64,000 bases of DNA from Flavihumibacter rivuli (GCF_018595685.2 NZ_CP092334.1:1950001-2014000); one strand, 5' to 3'; positions 49,706 through 58,952 are shown, numbered from the stretch's first letter. Numbers and translations: made by a program. Notes: a model not told the origin generated them from the letters alone.

Positions 49706-51462
49706 CGGGCCCCGCCCCTTCCCCGGGCCTGCTTGCCTTTCACATAGATTTTTTTCGCCTTATCCACCAGGGATACAAATTCCTGTTGAACCACATCATC
49801 CGGGGAGGCCGCAGCAGTAATGATCGTTTGGAGTCCTATCCAGTCTTGTTGCTTTACAAAATGGGAGCCCTTCAATAATGACCCGAATAATGCCACGCCA
49901 CAAGCCATCCGATAGCTGGAAGGCAGTTGGTTGAAATCCTGCCTGTTCACGACTATGGGATAATTGAGGGAATGCCTGGCTGAGTCGCTGGGATTCCTGT
50001 ACTGTATGGCCAGGTCAGCAATCTTTTCCATCCCATTCAAGCTGTCTGCTGTCGGCTCCAATTCAAAAATAGCAAAGGTCGTATGGCCCGACCCCAGTTC
50101 CCCCCCTTCCAGTACACTGGAGGTATCTGATGCCGCAGCCTTCCGGTTATCAAATCCAATTAACCTGTAAGCATTCACTTTCTGTGCATTGAAGCGGATA
50201 TTGAGCAATGCATCATCCACAACAGTGTACATCGTTTGTGTCAGCTCTTTGACCAAAACCTTTTCTGCCTCTTTCTCATCATCCAGGTAGGCAAAATTGC
50301 CATTACCCTTTTTGGCCAGTACCTCCAATTTCGAATCCTTGTAATTCCCCATGCCCACCCCAAGGCAGGTGAGGTAAATACCTGACTGCTGTTGCTGGGA
50401 GATCATCTTCTCCAACTCTTCTTCACTGGTCTGGCCAATATTGAAATCGCCATCAGTGGCCAGGATCACCCGGTTGTTGCCACCGGGAATGAATTGGCTG
50501 CGGGCCAACCGGTAGGCTGTCAAAATTCCTGACTCACCGGGTGTTGCCCCTCCAGGATACAATTCTTCAATGGACTTCCTGATCTTTTCCTTTTCCACAC
50601 CAGAGGTTGGGGTTAACCAAACACCAACCGTACTGCCATAAACAACGATGGATACAGTATCCTCCGCCCTCAGGTTTTCCACCATCAATTTAAAAGCAGA
50701 CTTCAGCAATGGCAGCCTGTTTGGCATGTCCATGGATCCCGACACATCTATCAGAAAGACCAGGTTACTGGGCGGCACTTTTCCCATGTCAAGCTTTCGA
50801 GCGCAAGATTTGATATACAACAACTGATTACCCGGGTTCCAGGGGCAATCAGATAAGGCAGACGAAAAATGAAAGAGGCTGTCACCGGTTGGTGCTTCAT
50901 AGCCAAAATTGAAATAGTTCAGCATTTCCTCGATCCTTACGGCATCAGGGGGTACCGTACTACCCATATTAACAAAACGCCTGATATTGCTGTAGGATGC
51001 TTTATCCGTATTGATCGCAAAGACCGTTTCCGGAAAATCTCGGGCATGCTGGAACTCATTTTCAACCAATGTACTGTAAGTCTCCCCTCCAACGGTCCAG
51101 GTAGTGGACTTGGTATCACCGGTAAGGTTACGTGTTACAGACATCAACCTTTTCTGCCGGCCACTTGATTTTTTGGGAATAGGTTTCAGGGAAATAGTAG
51201 CATACACTTTGGCATCGAGGAGAATGGTAGTGGGCAAATAACCGTCAAGGGAAATTGAAAGCGAGTCCTTGTCCCTGACAGAAGTGATCCCGAATCCGCC
51301 ATAGGTTCCAGAATAGTAGATAAACCCTGAAGAATGAAGCATGAGCCTGGCATTGGCTAGCGGCTTCTGGGTATCGTCCTTTACCTCACCCCGAAAGTAA
51401 TATTGGGCATTTAAGGGCAAATAAACGATCAACAGCAATAATATTGCGCAAGCAGTTTTCAA
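49702..51462 (-). CDS. Secreted von Willebrand factor A protein (YfbK-like) with CarboxypepD_reg-like N-terminus
   Basis: 586 residues. The start is TTG at 51462; no ATG lies upstream of the signal peptide (KTACAILLLLIVYLPLNAQ) in the open frame. A 75-residue CarboxypepD_reg-like beta domain (FRGEVKDDTQKPLANARLML) precedes the VWA N-terminal domain (NYFNFGYEAPTGDSLF), a VWA domain with an intact MIDAS (FLIDVSGSMDMPNRL, later ATDGDFNIG), and a DUF3520-like C-terminus ending in an Arg/Gly-rich tail. The family is usually membrane- or surface-associated with unknown partners. Its stop codon overlaps that of the cyclase by 3 bases. A promoter candidate (TTG, 20 bases, TAAATTTC) lies at 51479-51509. 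Confidence 0.87.
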   Translation of the reverse strand: MKTACAILLLLIVYLPLNAQYYFRGEVKDDTQKPLANARLMLHSSGFIYYSGTYGGFGITSVRDKDSLSISLDGYLPTTILLDAKVYATISLKPIPKKSSGRQKRLMSVTRNLTGDTKSTTWTVGGETYSTLVENEFQHARDFPETVFAINTDKASYSNIRRFVNMGSTVPPDAVRIEEMLNYFNFGYEAPTGDSLFHFSSALSDCPWNPGNQLLYIKSCARKLDMGKVPPSNLVFLIDVSGSMDMPNRLPLLKSAFKLMVENLRAEDTVSIVVYGSTVGVWLTPTSGVEKEKIRKSIEELYPGGATPGESGILTAYRLARSQFIPGGNNRVILATDGDFNIGQTSEEELEKMISQQQQSGIYLTCLGVGMGNYKDSKLEVLAKKGNGNFAYLDDEKEAEKVLVKELTQTMYTVVDDALLNIRFNAQKVNAYRLIGFDNRKAAASDTSSVLEGGELGSGHTTFAIFELEPTADSLNGMEKIADLAIQYRNPSDSARHSLNYPIVVNRQDFNQLPSSYRMACGVALFGSLLKGSHFVKQQDWIGLQTIITAAASPDDVVQQEFVSLVDKAKKIYVKGKQARGRGGAR

Positions 51463-51532
51463 TGGGAGTATTCCTTCCGAAATTTACAATTTTCCTCCCT
51501 GATATTCAAGCGAAAAAACTGCTTTAGTAGAT

Positions 51533-52072
51533 TTACTGCTCCTTTAGCTGGTAAATTTCCGGTATGTTCCGACCCAATCCATCATAATCCAGGCCATAAC
51601 CCAGTACGAATTTATTGGGAATGGTAAAGCCCAGGTAATTGATCGCTATGGGGTATTGGGTGGCTTCAGGCTTATGTAACAGGACAGCCAGGGCCAGTGA
51701 AGCTGGTTGCTGGTGCATCAATTGGGGAAGGAACTCGTTCAGTGTCTTACCTGTATCTACAATATCCTCGATGATGATCACATGGCGGTCATGAATATCC
51801 TGGTCAAGCCCGATGGCTGTAATGACCTGGCCGGTTGATTTGGTGCCCTTGTAGGAAGCCAGTTTGATAAAACAGATCTCCGCATCGATGCTCACCTCTT
51901 TAAAAAGGTCAGCAGCAAACATGAATGAGCCGTTCAGGATGGCCACGAAAAGGGGACGCTTGCCTTCATAATCCTTATTGATCTGTGCTGCTATCCTTTC
52001 AATTTGCGCTTTGATATTCTCCCTTGTCAAATAGGGTTCAAACTCAAGATCCTTTACTTTGATGATGGCCAT
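51533..52072 (-). CDS. hpt: Hypoxanthine phosphoribosyltransferase
   Basis: 179 residues. Salvages hypoxanthine (and usually guanine) with PRPP. The type I PRTase signature is VIIIEDIVDTGKTL, the N-terminal flexible-loop region is ICFIKLASYKGTKSTG, and the base-binding end is IPNKFVLGYGLDYDGLGRNIPEIY. All match bacterial Hpt. The ATG at 52072 lies 4 bases after the LysM gene stop, so this is the last gene of a three-gene operon with the O-methyltransferase and glucosaminidase genes, a mix without an obvious shared pathway. Confidence 0.95.
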   Translation of the reverse strand: MAIIKVKDLEFEPYLTRENIKAQIERIAAQINKDYEGKRPLFVAILNGSFMFAADLFKEVSIDAEICFIKLASYKGTKSTGQVITAIGLDQDIHDRHVIIIEDIVDTGKTLNEFLPQLMHQQPASLALAVLLHKPEATQYPIAINYLGFTIPNKFVLGYGLDYDGLGRNIPEIYQLKEQ

Positions 52073-52076
52073 GTAC

Positions 52077-53348
52077 TTAATTGGTATAAATGATTAGTTC
52101 CTGTCCCATCTTGAGTGCATTAGCATTCAGCTTATTCCACTCTTTTATCTTTTCAACACTCACCCCATATTTGCGGCTGATGCCATAAAGGGTCTCCTTA
52201 CTTTGCACCACATGCCTGACAGCAGTATTATTGGAGGTTTTTTCCGGTTCATTTTGAACGACAGTTTTCTGAACGACAGCTTGTGATTCTCCGGTATTCA
52301 CCACTGCCACCACCTGGCTGGCTCCACCAGTTCCTGCCAGCATCGGGCGCACCGAAGCTTTCTCCTGCAGGTATAGCCGCTCCCCGATTGCAGGCTCCAT
52401 TCCCTCTTCCAGGCGGTTCAACTCCAGGATACTTTCATACCTGATACCTTCTGCCTGGCAGATATCGTAAAGGGTTTCCCCTGCCTGTACAATATGGAAA
52501 AGGTTCTTCGCTATTTTACGTTTGCGCTGCAGGAAGATGAGTTGGTCCATGGCGAGGATATCCCCTTCCCCCTGGGTCATATCATTGAACTCTAAAAGCC
52601 TTCCGAGCGTCAGTCCATGTTGGGAAGCCACTGCCAGTAAAGATGTTCCTGCTTTTACATAAGTAACCCTGGCACCATTGATCTCAAATACCCCTTCAGG
52701 ATAATTGACAGCGGGCAGTGGATTGATCGCAGGAGCTTCGGATTCATAGGGCCCTTTTGCAATGCTGTTTTCTTTTGAACCGGTATTGCCTCCACCTGCC
52801 AGAACCTCATCTGAAGGTTGGAGCTTACCCAAAGCGATCAGGCTGTACTGCTGGAGGTTGTAGGTCTCGATCAGCCTGATCAGTAGTTGGGAATATTTGA
52901 TATTGGTGGCATAGCCGGCCTTCTTCAGGCCATATGCCCAGCCTTTGTAATCGGTAGGGTCGAGACTGAACAAGAAGGCATAGCGCTGACTATTCTTGAG
53001 GAAGTTGGAATGATCGCGGTAGGAATCCAAAGCACTGGCATAACTCCTGAAACATTCCCCCCTGGCATCATCATCATGGTAAACCTTATCGCCTGTCCAG
53101 TTGGACTTACACTTGATGCCAAAATGGTTATTGGAGCGGGAAACGAGGTCACTTTTACCTGCCTCGGTCTCATGGATACCCTGGGCGAGTTTGATAGCTG
53201 CCGGCACGCCGGTGCGTTGCATTTCTTCCATGGCCAGGGCCTTATAGTTGTCAATATAGGCCTGAACATCGGCACTCTTCTGCGCCTTTGCCGCCAGGAT
53301 GACCAACAGCATAGCCAGTAAAAATGTGTATCTGCGAATCATAAACAT
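52077..53348 (-). CDS. Exported glucosaminidase with three LysM-like repeats
   Basis: 423 residues with a signal peptide (ending AAKAQ). The N-terminal domain (about 28-170) is a GH73/FlgJ-type N-acetylglucosaminidase: IKLAQGIHETEAGKSDLVSR with the likely catalytic Glu60, then NNHFGIKCKSNWTG and FRSYASALDSYRDHSNFL. After a linker come LysM-like units at about 240-285 (weak), 290-335 (FHIVQAGETLYDICQAEGI) and 375-423 (RHVVQSKETLYGISRKYGV), which hold the enzyme to peptidoglycan. It should act in the periplasm on cell-wall turnover or division. Starts at 53348 or 53342 are both possible. Confidence 0.92.
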   Translation of the reverse strand: MFMIRRYTFLLAMLLVILAAKAQKSADVQAYIDNYKALAMEEMQRTGVPAAIKLAQGIHETEAGKSDLVSRSNNHFGIKCKSNWTGDKVYHDDDARGECFRSYASALDSYRDHSNFLKNSQRYAFLFSLDPTDYKGWAYGLKKAGYATNIKYSQLLIRLIETYNLQQYSLIALGKLQPSDEVLAGGGNTGSKENSIAKGPYESEAPAINPLPAVNYPEGVFEINGARVTYVKAGTSLLAVASQHGLTLGRLLEFNDMTQGEGDILAMDQLIFLQRKRKIAKNLFHIVQAGETLYDICQAEGIRYESILELNRLEEGMEPAIGERLYLQEKASVRPMLAGTGGASQVVAVVNTGESQAVVQKTVVQNEPEKTSNNTAVRHVVQSKETLYGISRKYGVSVEKIKEWNKLNANALKMGQELIIYTN

Positions 53349-53350
53349 CT

Positions 53351-53989
53351 TCAGTTTTTCTGGATCAACAATAATCCATCCCTTACGGTCAGCAACACCT
53401 TCGACACCCTTTCATCCTTTCGCACATGATCATTGAAAGCCTGGATGGCTTTTGCATTCTTGCCTTTTACCTCTTCTTCCAGCACCTGGCCATGGAAAAG
53501 GACGTTGTCGGCAATGATCAATCCCCCCTTCCTCAACCTGGGCAAGACCAACTCATAATAATCGATATATCCCACCTTATCGGCATCGATGAACACCAGG
53601 TCCCATATCGGTTCAAGCCGGGGGAGTATCGACCGGGCATCGCCAAGGTGCAAAATTACCTGATTGGCTTTGGGCGACAAGGAAAAATTTTGCCTTGACC
53701 GTTCTGCATCTGCTTCACGGATCTCAATGGTATGCAATTGCCCACCATCCACAAGGCCTTCTGCCAGGCACAAGGCACTGTAGCCCGTAAAGGTCCCGAT
53801 CTCCAGGATAAACCGGGGCTGCATTAACCGGCTGACCATGGCGAGGAAGCGGCCCTGAACACGCCCGCTCAGCATGTGCGCCTGGGGGTGTTCGCGCTGG
53901 GTCCTTTCCTCGATCCCCGCTAATAGCGGCCGGTCGGTGTCGGTAAACGCTTCGGCATACTCATTGGCCCTGGGTAAAATAAAATCCAC
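53351..53989 (-). CDS. Class I SAM-dependent O-methyltransferase (family 3, CCoAMT/TrmR-like)
   Basis: 212 residues. The start is GTG at 53989 (read as M-D-F-I-L-P); no ATG lies upstream and the next is well inside. Motifs are the N-terminal helix region ending MLSGRVQGRFLAMVSRL, SAM-binding FILEIGTFTGYSALCLAEGL, LVFIDADKVGYIDYYELVLP and KGGLIIADNVLFHGQV. Bacterial members include the tRNA methyltransferase TrmR and small-molecule methylases, so the substrate is open. It heads the operon with the LysM and hpt genes (2- and 4-base gaps). A -7 box lies 12 bases before the GTG. Confidence 0.9.
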   Translation of the reverse strand: MDFILPRANEYAEAFTDTDRPLLAGIEERTQREHPQAHMLSGRVQGRFLAMVSRLMQPRFILEIGTFTGYSALCLAEGLVDGGQLHTIEIREADAERSRQNFSLSPKANQVILHLGDARSILPRLEPIWDLVFIDADKVGYIDYYELVLPRLRKGGLIIADNVLFHGQVLEEEVKGKNAKAIQAFNDHVRKDERVSKVLLTVRDGLLLIQKN

Positions 53990-54001
53990 CTTGTCTTTTT
54001 A

Positions 54002-54009
54002 CAAAGGTA
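54002..54009 (-). promoter_or_regulatory. Putative -7 box (TACCTTTG) of the O-methyltransferase/LysM/hpt operon
   Basis: On the minus strand an exact TAnnTTTG match ends 12 bases before the GTG start at 53989. No -33 TTTG is found at the standard spacing. Confidence 0.45.
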
Positions 54010-54133
54010 AGGCCAAAAGCAGGATATCAGGACCTAATCACTTGACAATCAGCCCTGATATCCGGGGACCAGGACAAGGAAAACTACTGCCAGCTCCTTC
54101 CTGATGAAGGCTAAGCCTTTCATTCCCAAAGCC

Positions 54134-54829
54134 TTAGAAGTTAGGCTGAAGGGGATGTTTACTGTAGAAATGCAGCACATGGTCTGCCACCTCGTCCGCT
54201 GTATCCACTACTTTCAAGAGCTCCAGGTCTTCTGAATTGATGTATTTCTCTTTCTGCATGGTGGTCTCCAGCCAATGCATCAGTCCCGACCAGTATTCAC
54301 GGCCCACCAGGATGAGGGGAACCTGCAACATTTTTCCGGTCTGGATCAGGGTGGCCACTTCAAAGAACTCATCCATGGTACCGAAACCTCCCGGCATCAT
54401 CACAAAGCCCTGGGAATATTTGGTGAACATGGTCTTTCGCACAAAGAAGTATTCAAAATGGAGGCTGCATTCGCGATCGATATAAGGGTTGGCCTGTTGT
54501 TCAAACGGCAGTTCAATATTCAGGCCAACGGATTTACCACCTCCCAGCTGGGCACCCTTATTAGCGGCTTCCATAATGCCTGGCCCGCCACCGGAAATGA
54601 TACCGAAACCTTCTTCAGCCAGCCTTTTGGCGATATCTACCGTTCTTTCATAAGGTTCCTGGCCTGGTTGGGTCCTGGCAGAACCAAAAATGGAAATACA
54701 GGGACCGATCTTGGCCAGTGCCTCAAATCCATCAACAAACTCCGCCATGATCTTGAAGATCTGCCAGCTAGAATGCGCTTTTGATTCACTCCACCGACGC
54801 TGCTTAGACATTCTGATAGTGTCATTCAT
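54134..54829 (-). CDS. LOG-family (TIGR00730) Rossmann-fold protein, longer type
   Basis: 231 residues. The LOG family hydrolyses nucleoside 5'-monophosphates at the N-glycosidic bond; in plants it frees cytokinins. The motifs are ISIFGSARTQPG, IISGGGPGIMEAANKGA, FFVRKTMFTKYSQGFVMMPG with the catalytic Arg, and PGGFGTMDEFFEVATLIQTG. The length and the N-terminal extension (about 35 residues) put it with the longer bacterial type. A shorter paralogue is divergent, 1.7 kb away across a symporter gene. A bacterial role in nucleotide salvage is plausible but not shown. Confidence 0.9.
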   Translation of the reverse strand: MNDTIRMSKQRRWSESKAHSSWQIFKIMAEFVDGFEALAKIGPCISIFGSARTQPGQEPYERTVDIAKRLAEEGFGIISGGGPGIMEAANKGAQLGGGKSVGLNIELPFEQQANPYIDRECSLHFEYFFVRKTMFTKYSQGFVMMPGGFGTMDEFFEVATLIQTGKMLQVPLILVGREYWSGLMHWLETTMQKEKYINSEDLELLKVVDTADEVADHVLHFYSKHPLQPNF

Positions 54830-54856
54830 AGTCTTCTATTTAAGGTTTGGAGACAA

Positions 54857-54889
54857 CAATGCCATCAGGTGGATACCATGATGGCATTG
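54857..54889 (-). other. 11-bp inverted repeat between the symporter and the LOG gene
   Basis: A perfect 11-bp stem (54857-54867 with 54879-54889) with an 11-base loop and only a weak T stretch on the minus strand. It sits between two minus-strand genes and could be a weak terminator of the symporter transcript or a regulatory site before the LOG gene. Confidence 0.45.
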
Positions 54890-54931
54890 AGATTCTTTAC
54901 ACTATTAGAACGTTATAAAACCAAGCTTAGT

Positions 54932-56386
54932 TTATGCGATAGCCTGTTTTTTGGAAATGCTTAACAGCCCAAGGAAGGTAAGCAGGCCGTTGATGAGCAG
55001 CAATTCAATACCAATCTGGAAGCCGCCGAACCAATTAGCAGCGTTCTTGCTGATCAGGTAACAGATGGCAGGGGCAATAAGGCAAATGACCGTAACCATC
55101 AGGTTGTCAGGGAAGGTCCGTTTGGTAAGTATGCCAAAGGCAAAGAGGCCAAGCAAGGGCCCATATGTATACCCTGCCAGGTCAAGGATCACCCCGATAA
55201 TGGATTTGTTATCGATCACTTTGAAGACGAGAATGCATATCATGAAAACAACGGTAAAGGTCAGGTGAACGGTCATCCTGGTCCTTTTCTGTTGCGCATC
55301 GGTCATATCCTTACGACGGCGAATGCCCAGGATATCGATGCAGAAAGAGGATGTAAGTGCGGTCAGGGCCCCATCGGCACTTGGGAAGAGCGCGGAGATC
55401 AGGGCAATGATGAAAATGATGGCGATGGCATTGGGCAAATGACTCAATGCAATGGTTGGGAACAGGTCATCCCCTTTTACATCGAGACCTTTATTGGCAG
55501 CATAAACATAGAGCAAGCCACCTAAAAGCAGGAAGAGGAAGTTTACAAAAACGATCACCACGCTGAAGGTCATCATGTTCTTCTGTGAATCCTTCAGGTT
55601 CTTCACGCTGATATTCTTTTGCATCATCTCCTGGTCCAGTCCGGTCATGGCAATGGTGATACAAGCGCCGCCAATCAGGTGTTTCCAGAAAAACCCTTTG
55701 CTATTGGGATCCCAATCAAAAACATTGGTGTAGCCTTTGGAGGACAATACACTCATGGCCTCACCAAATCCATAACCAAGGTTATTCATGATATAAAAAA
55801 CACAAACCACCAGGCCCAACAGCATGAAACTGGTTTGAAGGGTATCAGTATAAACGATGGTCTTTACCCCACCTTCGAAAGTGTACAACAGGATCATGAG
55901 CAGGATCACCATGGCAGTAACCCAGAAAGGAACACCCAAACGATCCAGGATGAACAACTGCATCACGTTGATCACCAGGTAGAGACGGGCAGTTGCCCCA
56001 ACTGTCCTGGAGATAATGAAGAACAATGCACCTGTCTTGTAGGCCGTGAATCCAAATCGCTGCTGAAGGTAATTATAAATCGATGTCAGGTTAAGCCGGT
56101 AATAGAGAGGCAACAATACATAGGCGATCACCACATAGCCGATCAGGTAACCAAACACAACCTGCATATAAGAAAATGCATTGGTTGCTACCGTACCGGG
56201 AACAGAAACAAAAGTTACCCCGCTCAGGGATGTACCGATCATGCCGAAGGCAACCAGCATCCAATTCGAATTCTTATTACCGATAAAGAAGCTTTCATTG
56301 TTGGAGTTGCGCGAGGTGTACCAGGCCACAGCCAGCAGTAAGGCAAAGTATGCCAGGACAAAGGAGAAAAGCAGGGTTGGTGACAT
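54932..56386 (-). CDS. Sodium:solute symporter (SSS family)
   Basis: 484 residues with about 13 membrane spans and no signal peptide. Family features are the N-terminal ALLLAVAWYTSRNSNNESFFIG, the sodium-site helix GMIGTSLSGVTFVSVPGTV, YNYLQQRFGFTAYKTGALFF and the SADGALTALTSSFCIDILGI segment. The substrate could be a sugar, sialic acid, proline or another organic acid and cannot be fixed from sequence. It lies between the two LOG-family genes, sharing a 123-base divergent region with the short one. Confidence 0.92.
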   Translation of the reverse strand: MSPTLLFSFVLAYFALLLAVAWYTSRNSNNESFFIGNKNSNWMLVAFGMIGTSLSGVTFVSVPGTVATNAFSYMQVVFGYLIGYVVIAYVLLPLYYRLNLTSIYNYLQQRFGFTAYKTGALFFIISRTVGATARLYLVINVMQLFILDRLGVPFWVTAMVILLMILLYTFEGGVKTIVYTDTLQTSFMLLGLVVCVFYIMNNLGYGFGEAMSVLSSKGYTNVFDWDPNSKGFFWKHLIGGACITIAMTGLDQEMMQKNISVKNLKDSQKNMMTFSVVIVFVNFLFLLLGGLLYVYAANKGLDVKGDDLFPTIALSHLPNAIAIIFIIALISALFPSADGALTALTSSFCIDILGIRRRKDMTDAQQKRTRMTVHLTFTVVFMICILVFKVIDNKSIIGVILDLAGYTYGPLLGLFAFGILTKRTFPDNLMVTVICLIAPAICYLISKNAANWFGGFQIGIELLLINGLLTFLGLLSISKKQAIA

Positions 56387-56509
56387 GCTATTGTTGTTTT
56401 ATAAACCGGATCAATAAAGATGTACAAATATTGGCACAAATTAACCCTGAATACAATTACTTTAGCAACCTATAAGTGCTAAATCTCTATTTCCACTATT
56501 GCTGAAACC

Positions 56510-57049
56510 ATGAATGTACAAGCCATTGCTGTTTTTTGCGGATCACAATCAGGCAACAACCCTATTTTCACCCAGCATACCGCAGACCTGGGCAAATTGC
56601 TGGCCATGCTCAAGATCAAACTGGTGTATGGAGGCGGTAAAAAAGGTCTCATGGGTGCCATTGCGGATGCTGTGTTGCTGCATGGCGGGGAGGTAATGGG
56701 CGTCATTCCTAAGATCCTCACCGAATGGGAGCAGCAACATGAAGGGCTTACTGAACTGGCCGTGGTACCGGATATGCATACCCGTAAAAAAATGATGTAT
56801 GAAATGAGCGATGCCGCCATCATCCTTCCCGGCGGATTTGGTACCATGGACGAGCTATTTGAGATGTTAACCTGGAACCAGTTAAAGATCCATGACAAGA
56901 AGATATACCTGCTCAATTCAGCAGGATACTATAATTCACTGGTTCAATTCCTGAAAAAATCAGAGAAGGAAGGTTTTCTTTATGAGCCGGTTGAGGAAAG
57001 GATCATGGTATGCGATACACCTGTTGAGATCTTCAATAAGCTCCAATAA
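56510..57049 (+). CDS. LOG-family (TIGR00730) Rossmann-fold protein, short type
   Basis: 179 residues. Motifs are IAVFCGSQSGNNPIF, LVYGGGKKGLMGAIADAVL, DMHTRKKMMYEMSDAAIIL with the catalytic Arg/Lys, and LPGGFGTMDELFEMLTWNQL. This is the classic size of cytokinin riboside 5'-monophosphate phosphoribohydrolases (LOG, YvdD). In bacteria the natural substrate is probably AMP or another purine monophosphate. The ATG at 56510 follows the divergent region with the symporter gene. It is convergent with the small outer-membrane barrel gene. Confidence 0.93.
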   Translation: MNVQAIAVFCGSQSGNNPIFTQHTADLGKLLAMLKIKLVYGGGKKGLMGAIADAVLLHGGEVMGVIPKILTEWEQQHEGLTELAVVPDMHTRKKMMYEMSDAAIILPGGFGTMDELFEMLTWNQLKIHDKKIYLLNSAGYYNSLVQFLKKSEKEGFLYEPVEERIMVCDTPVEIFNKLQ

Positions 57050-57106
57050 TAATCCTGGTAAAGCTTCAGATCCCTTATAGCCAAAAGCAATAAGGTTTCC
57101 CTGCAA

Positions 57107-57703
57107 TTAAAGCCCGACATTAAAACCTATTGAAAAGAAGACATTGTTACCATAGGGCGTACCGGGTTTTACACCAGATACTCCCGACTTATACAGGAGG
57201 TCATATTGCAACATCAGGGTCATGCCCCCGTTTCTACCCATCGGTAACAGTGCACCTGCACCAACCAACAAGGAAGGAAGTATGGTCCCGTCCAGGGAGC
57301 TCTTACTGTCAGTATAATATTCCTTGTAACTACCCCATATATAGTTCAATTCCGGCTGTAATTGGGCAAATAACTGGGGAATGGGATATAGCCTGCCAAA
57401 CACATTCATCCCCGCAATACCGTATTCATCCCTTGCTATCACTTCATCCCCGGAGTAATACTTCAATTGGGAATACTGGGCATTGATCCCGATACCTGCA
57501 GCGAAGTTCTTGTTGAACCTATAACCTACCTGTGGTGATAAGTTTACCCAGGTATAGCTGCCAAAACTCATCCCAAAATTACCCCCAACGAAAAGCCGGC
57601 TCCTGTCAAAGCCTTTTTGTTGTTCCCCATCTCCCTCGTCCTGGGCAAAAACAGCTAATGAGAAAACCAAAAGGCTGGCGGTAAGCAATACTATTCTTTT
57701 CAT
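57107..57703 (-). CDS. Small outer-membrane beta-barrel protein
   Basis: 198 residues with a signal peptide (MKRIVLLTASLLVFSLAVFA then Q). A short acidic linker (DEGDGEQQKGFDRSR) leads into alternating strands: LFVGGNFGMSFGSYTWVNL, VGYRFNKNFAAGIGINAQY, PIPQLFAQLQPELNYIWGSY, and a final NNVFFSIGFNVGL ending in the leucine typical of barrel C-termini. Probably an 8-10-stranded OmpW/OmpX-size barrel. No specific function can be given. The 205 bases upstream show only a weak 8-9-bp hairpin near 57870-57890. Confidence 0.82.
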   Translation of the reverse strand: MKRIVLLTASLLVFSLAVFAQDEGDGEQQKGFDRSRLFVGGNFGMSFGSYTWVNLSPQVGYRFNKNFAAGIGINAQYSQLKYYSGDEVIARDEYGIAGMNVFGRLYPIPQLFAQLQPELNYIWGSYKEYYTDSKSSLDGTILPSLLVGAGALLPMGRNGGMTLMLQYDLLYKSGVSGVKPGTPYGNNVFFSIGFNVGL

Positions 57704-57908
57704 AGCAGTGTAAGTTGCCTGTCAATGTATAAAACTGACCGGCATGGTTTGTTTGGAAATGATTTTCTACTACTAAGGACTAATAAATATGGGGATTAGC
57801 TGCATCGTTCATGCCTGGAAATCCCGCCTGGTCCTATGTTAAGCAAGTTAACCAAAATCGCCGGTAATCGAAAGAGCCGAGAGGCTTTTCAATCATTTAA
57901 CCGTTGTT

Positions 57909-58952
57909 TTAAAACTTTGGACAGAGCGACTGGCGCTGGTTGCCGCTGTATTCATCATAGAATCCATGCTTGACAAGCGAGAATTCAATGGCCCCCCTTG
58001 CACTGTTATAGGCCGACAAAGAAGAAGTAGTAACATCATAGGTGAAACTCATCCTGAAATTCTTCCATTGGAACCCAATGAGCGGGATGATGGATTCCCC
58101 TCCGCGGTAATAAGCCCCGCCTATAAGTTGGGTTTCCCCATCACCGCTCAGGTTATAATTCGCACTAAGTCCTGCCACCAACTCCGAAGCCGTGGCCTGG
58201 TTGGTATAATAGGCCATGGGGTTGATGATCACCATATCATTCATTTTTATGCTGGCATTTACAAACCCAATATAGCGTGGTGACAACCTGTTATCAAAAT
58301 TGGTTTCGGTAAAGAAGGTTTCCTTCGGGCGATTGATATGATGTACGGAGAAACCACCATTGAGGTAGATCTTATCAGTCGGGAAATAAGCATAATTCAC
58401 GCCAACCTGGATATCCATGTAACTGGTACTGGTAGAGTTAAAGAATACACTGGTAGGCACCCCGGCATCAAAGAACCCGGTAGCCTGGTTGAACTGGTCG
58501 GGGAATTTCAACCTGGTTGGATCGATGCGCTTATTGGCCCAGCCCACGTTGAATCCTGCTGACAATAAGCTAGAATAGCCCAGCATCTGGTGGTAGGCCA
58601 ATGAGCCGTAAACCTTGGTGGAAGTGAGGTTGCCACTGCCCGCCACATCACGGAGGATAACGCCACCAACACCCAGCCATCCATTCTCGATCCTATCCCT
58701 TAATACCTGCGCATCTCCCCAGATACTGAAGGTCTTGTAGGGAACAGACATAATATTCACCCATTGGTTGCGATAATTGGCACCGATCCTATAATCCGCA
58801 TCGGGAATGAAGCCGGTATTTGCGGGATTGGTAGTGAGTGGAGAATTGAACCACTGTGAAAAACGGAGGTCCTGCCCCCTACCCTCGATGGCAATGGCCA
58901 ACAACAATACCATTGTCATTCCTAAGCCCTTCCATAACCTAATTCTTCCCAT
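57909..58952 (-). CDS. PorP/SprF family type IX secretion membrane protein (second copy)
   Basis: 347 residues with a signal peptide (ending EGRGQ). The mature start DLRFSQWFNSPLTTNPANTG matches the family and the other copy in this window. A barrel follows, ending in CPKF. It is the second gene of a module with the large SBBP/PKD cargo, 17 bases downstream of it. Similarity to the 31783 copy is clear but moderate (for example GWVQKRIDRSKI against GWANKRIDPTRL), so the two are old paralogues and probably serve their own partner. Confidence 0.92.
   Translation of the reverse strand: MGRIRLWKGLGMTMVLLLAIAIEGRGQDLRFSQWFNSPLTTNPANTGFIPDADYRIGANYRNQWVNIMSVPYKTFSIWGDAQVLRDRIENGWLGVGGVILRDVAGSGNLTSTKVYGSLAYHQMLGYSSLLSAGFNVGWANKRIDPTRLKFPDQFNQATGFFDAGVPTSVFFNSTSTSYMDIQVGVNYAYFPTDKIYLNGGFSVHHINRPKETFFTETNFDNRLSPRYIGFVNASIKMNDMVIINPMAYYTNQATASELVAGLSANYNLSGDGETQLIGGAYYRGGESIIPLIGFQWKNFRMSFTYDVTTSSLSAYNSARGAIEFSLVKHGFYDEYSGNQRQSLCPKF

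Noticed and set aside
54275..54784. A 169-codon plus-strand frame opposite the long LOG gene
   Set aside because: Antisense shadow of a conserved gene, with no recognisable domain.
55619..56341. A 240-codon plus-strand frame opposite the symporter
   Set aside because: His- and Gln-rich translation typical of the antisense of membrane-span codons; no motif or start signal.
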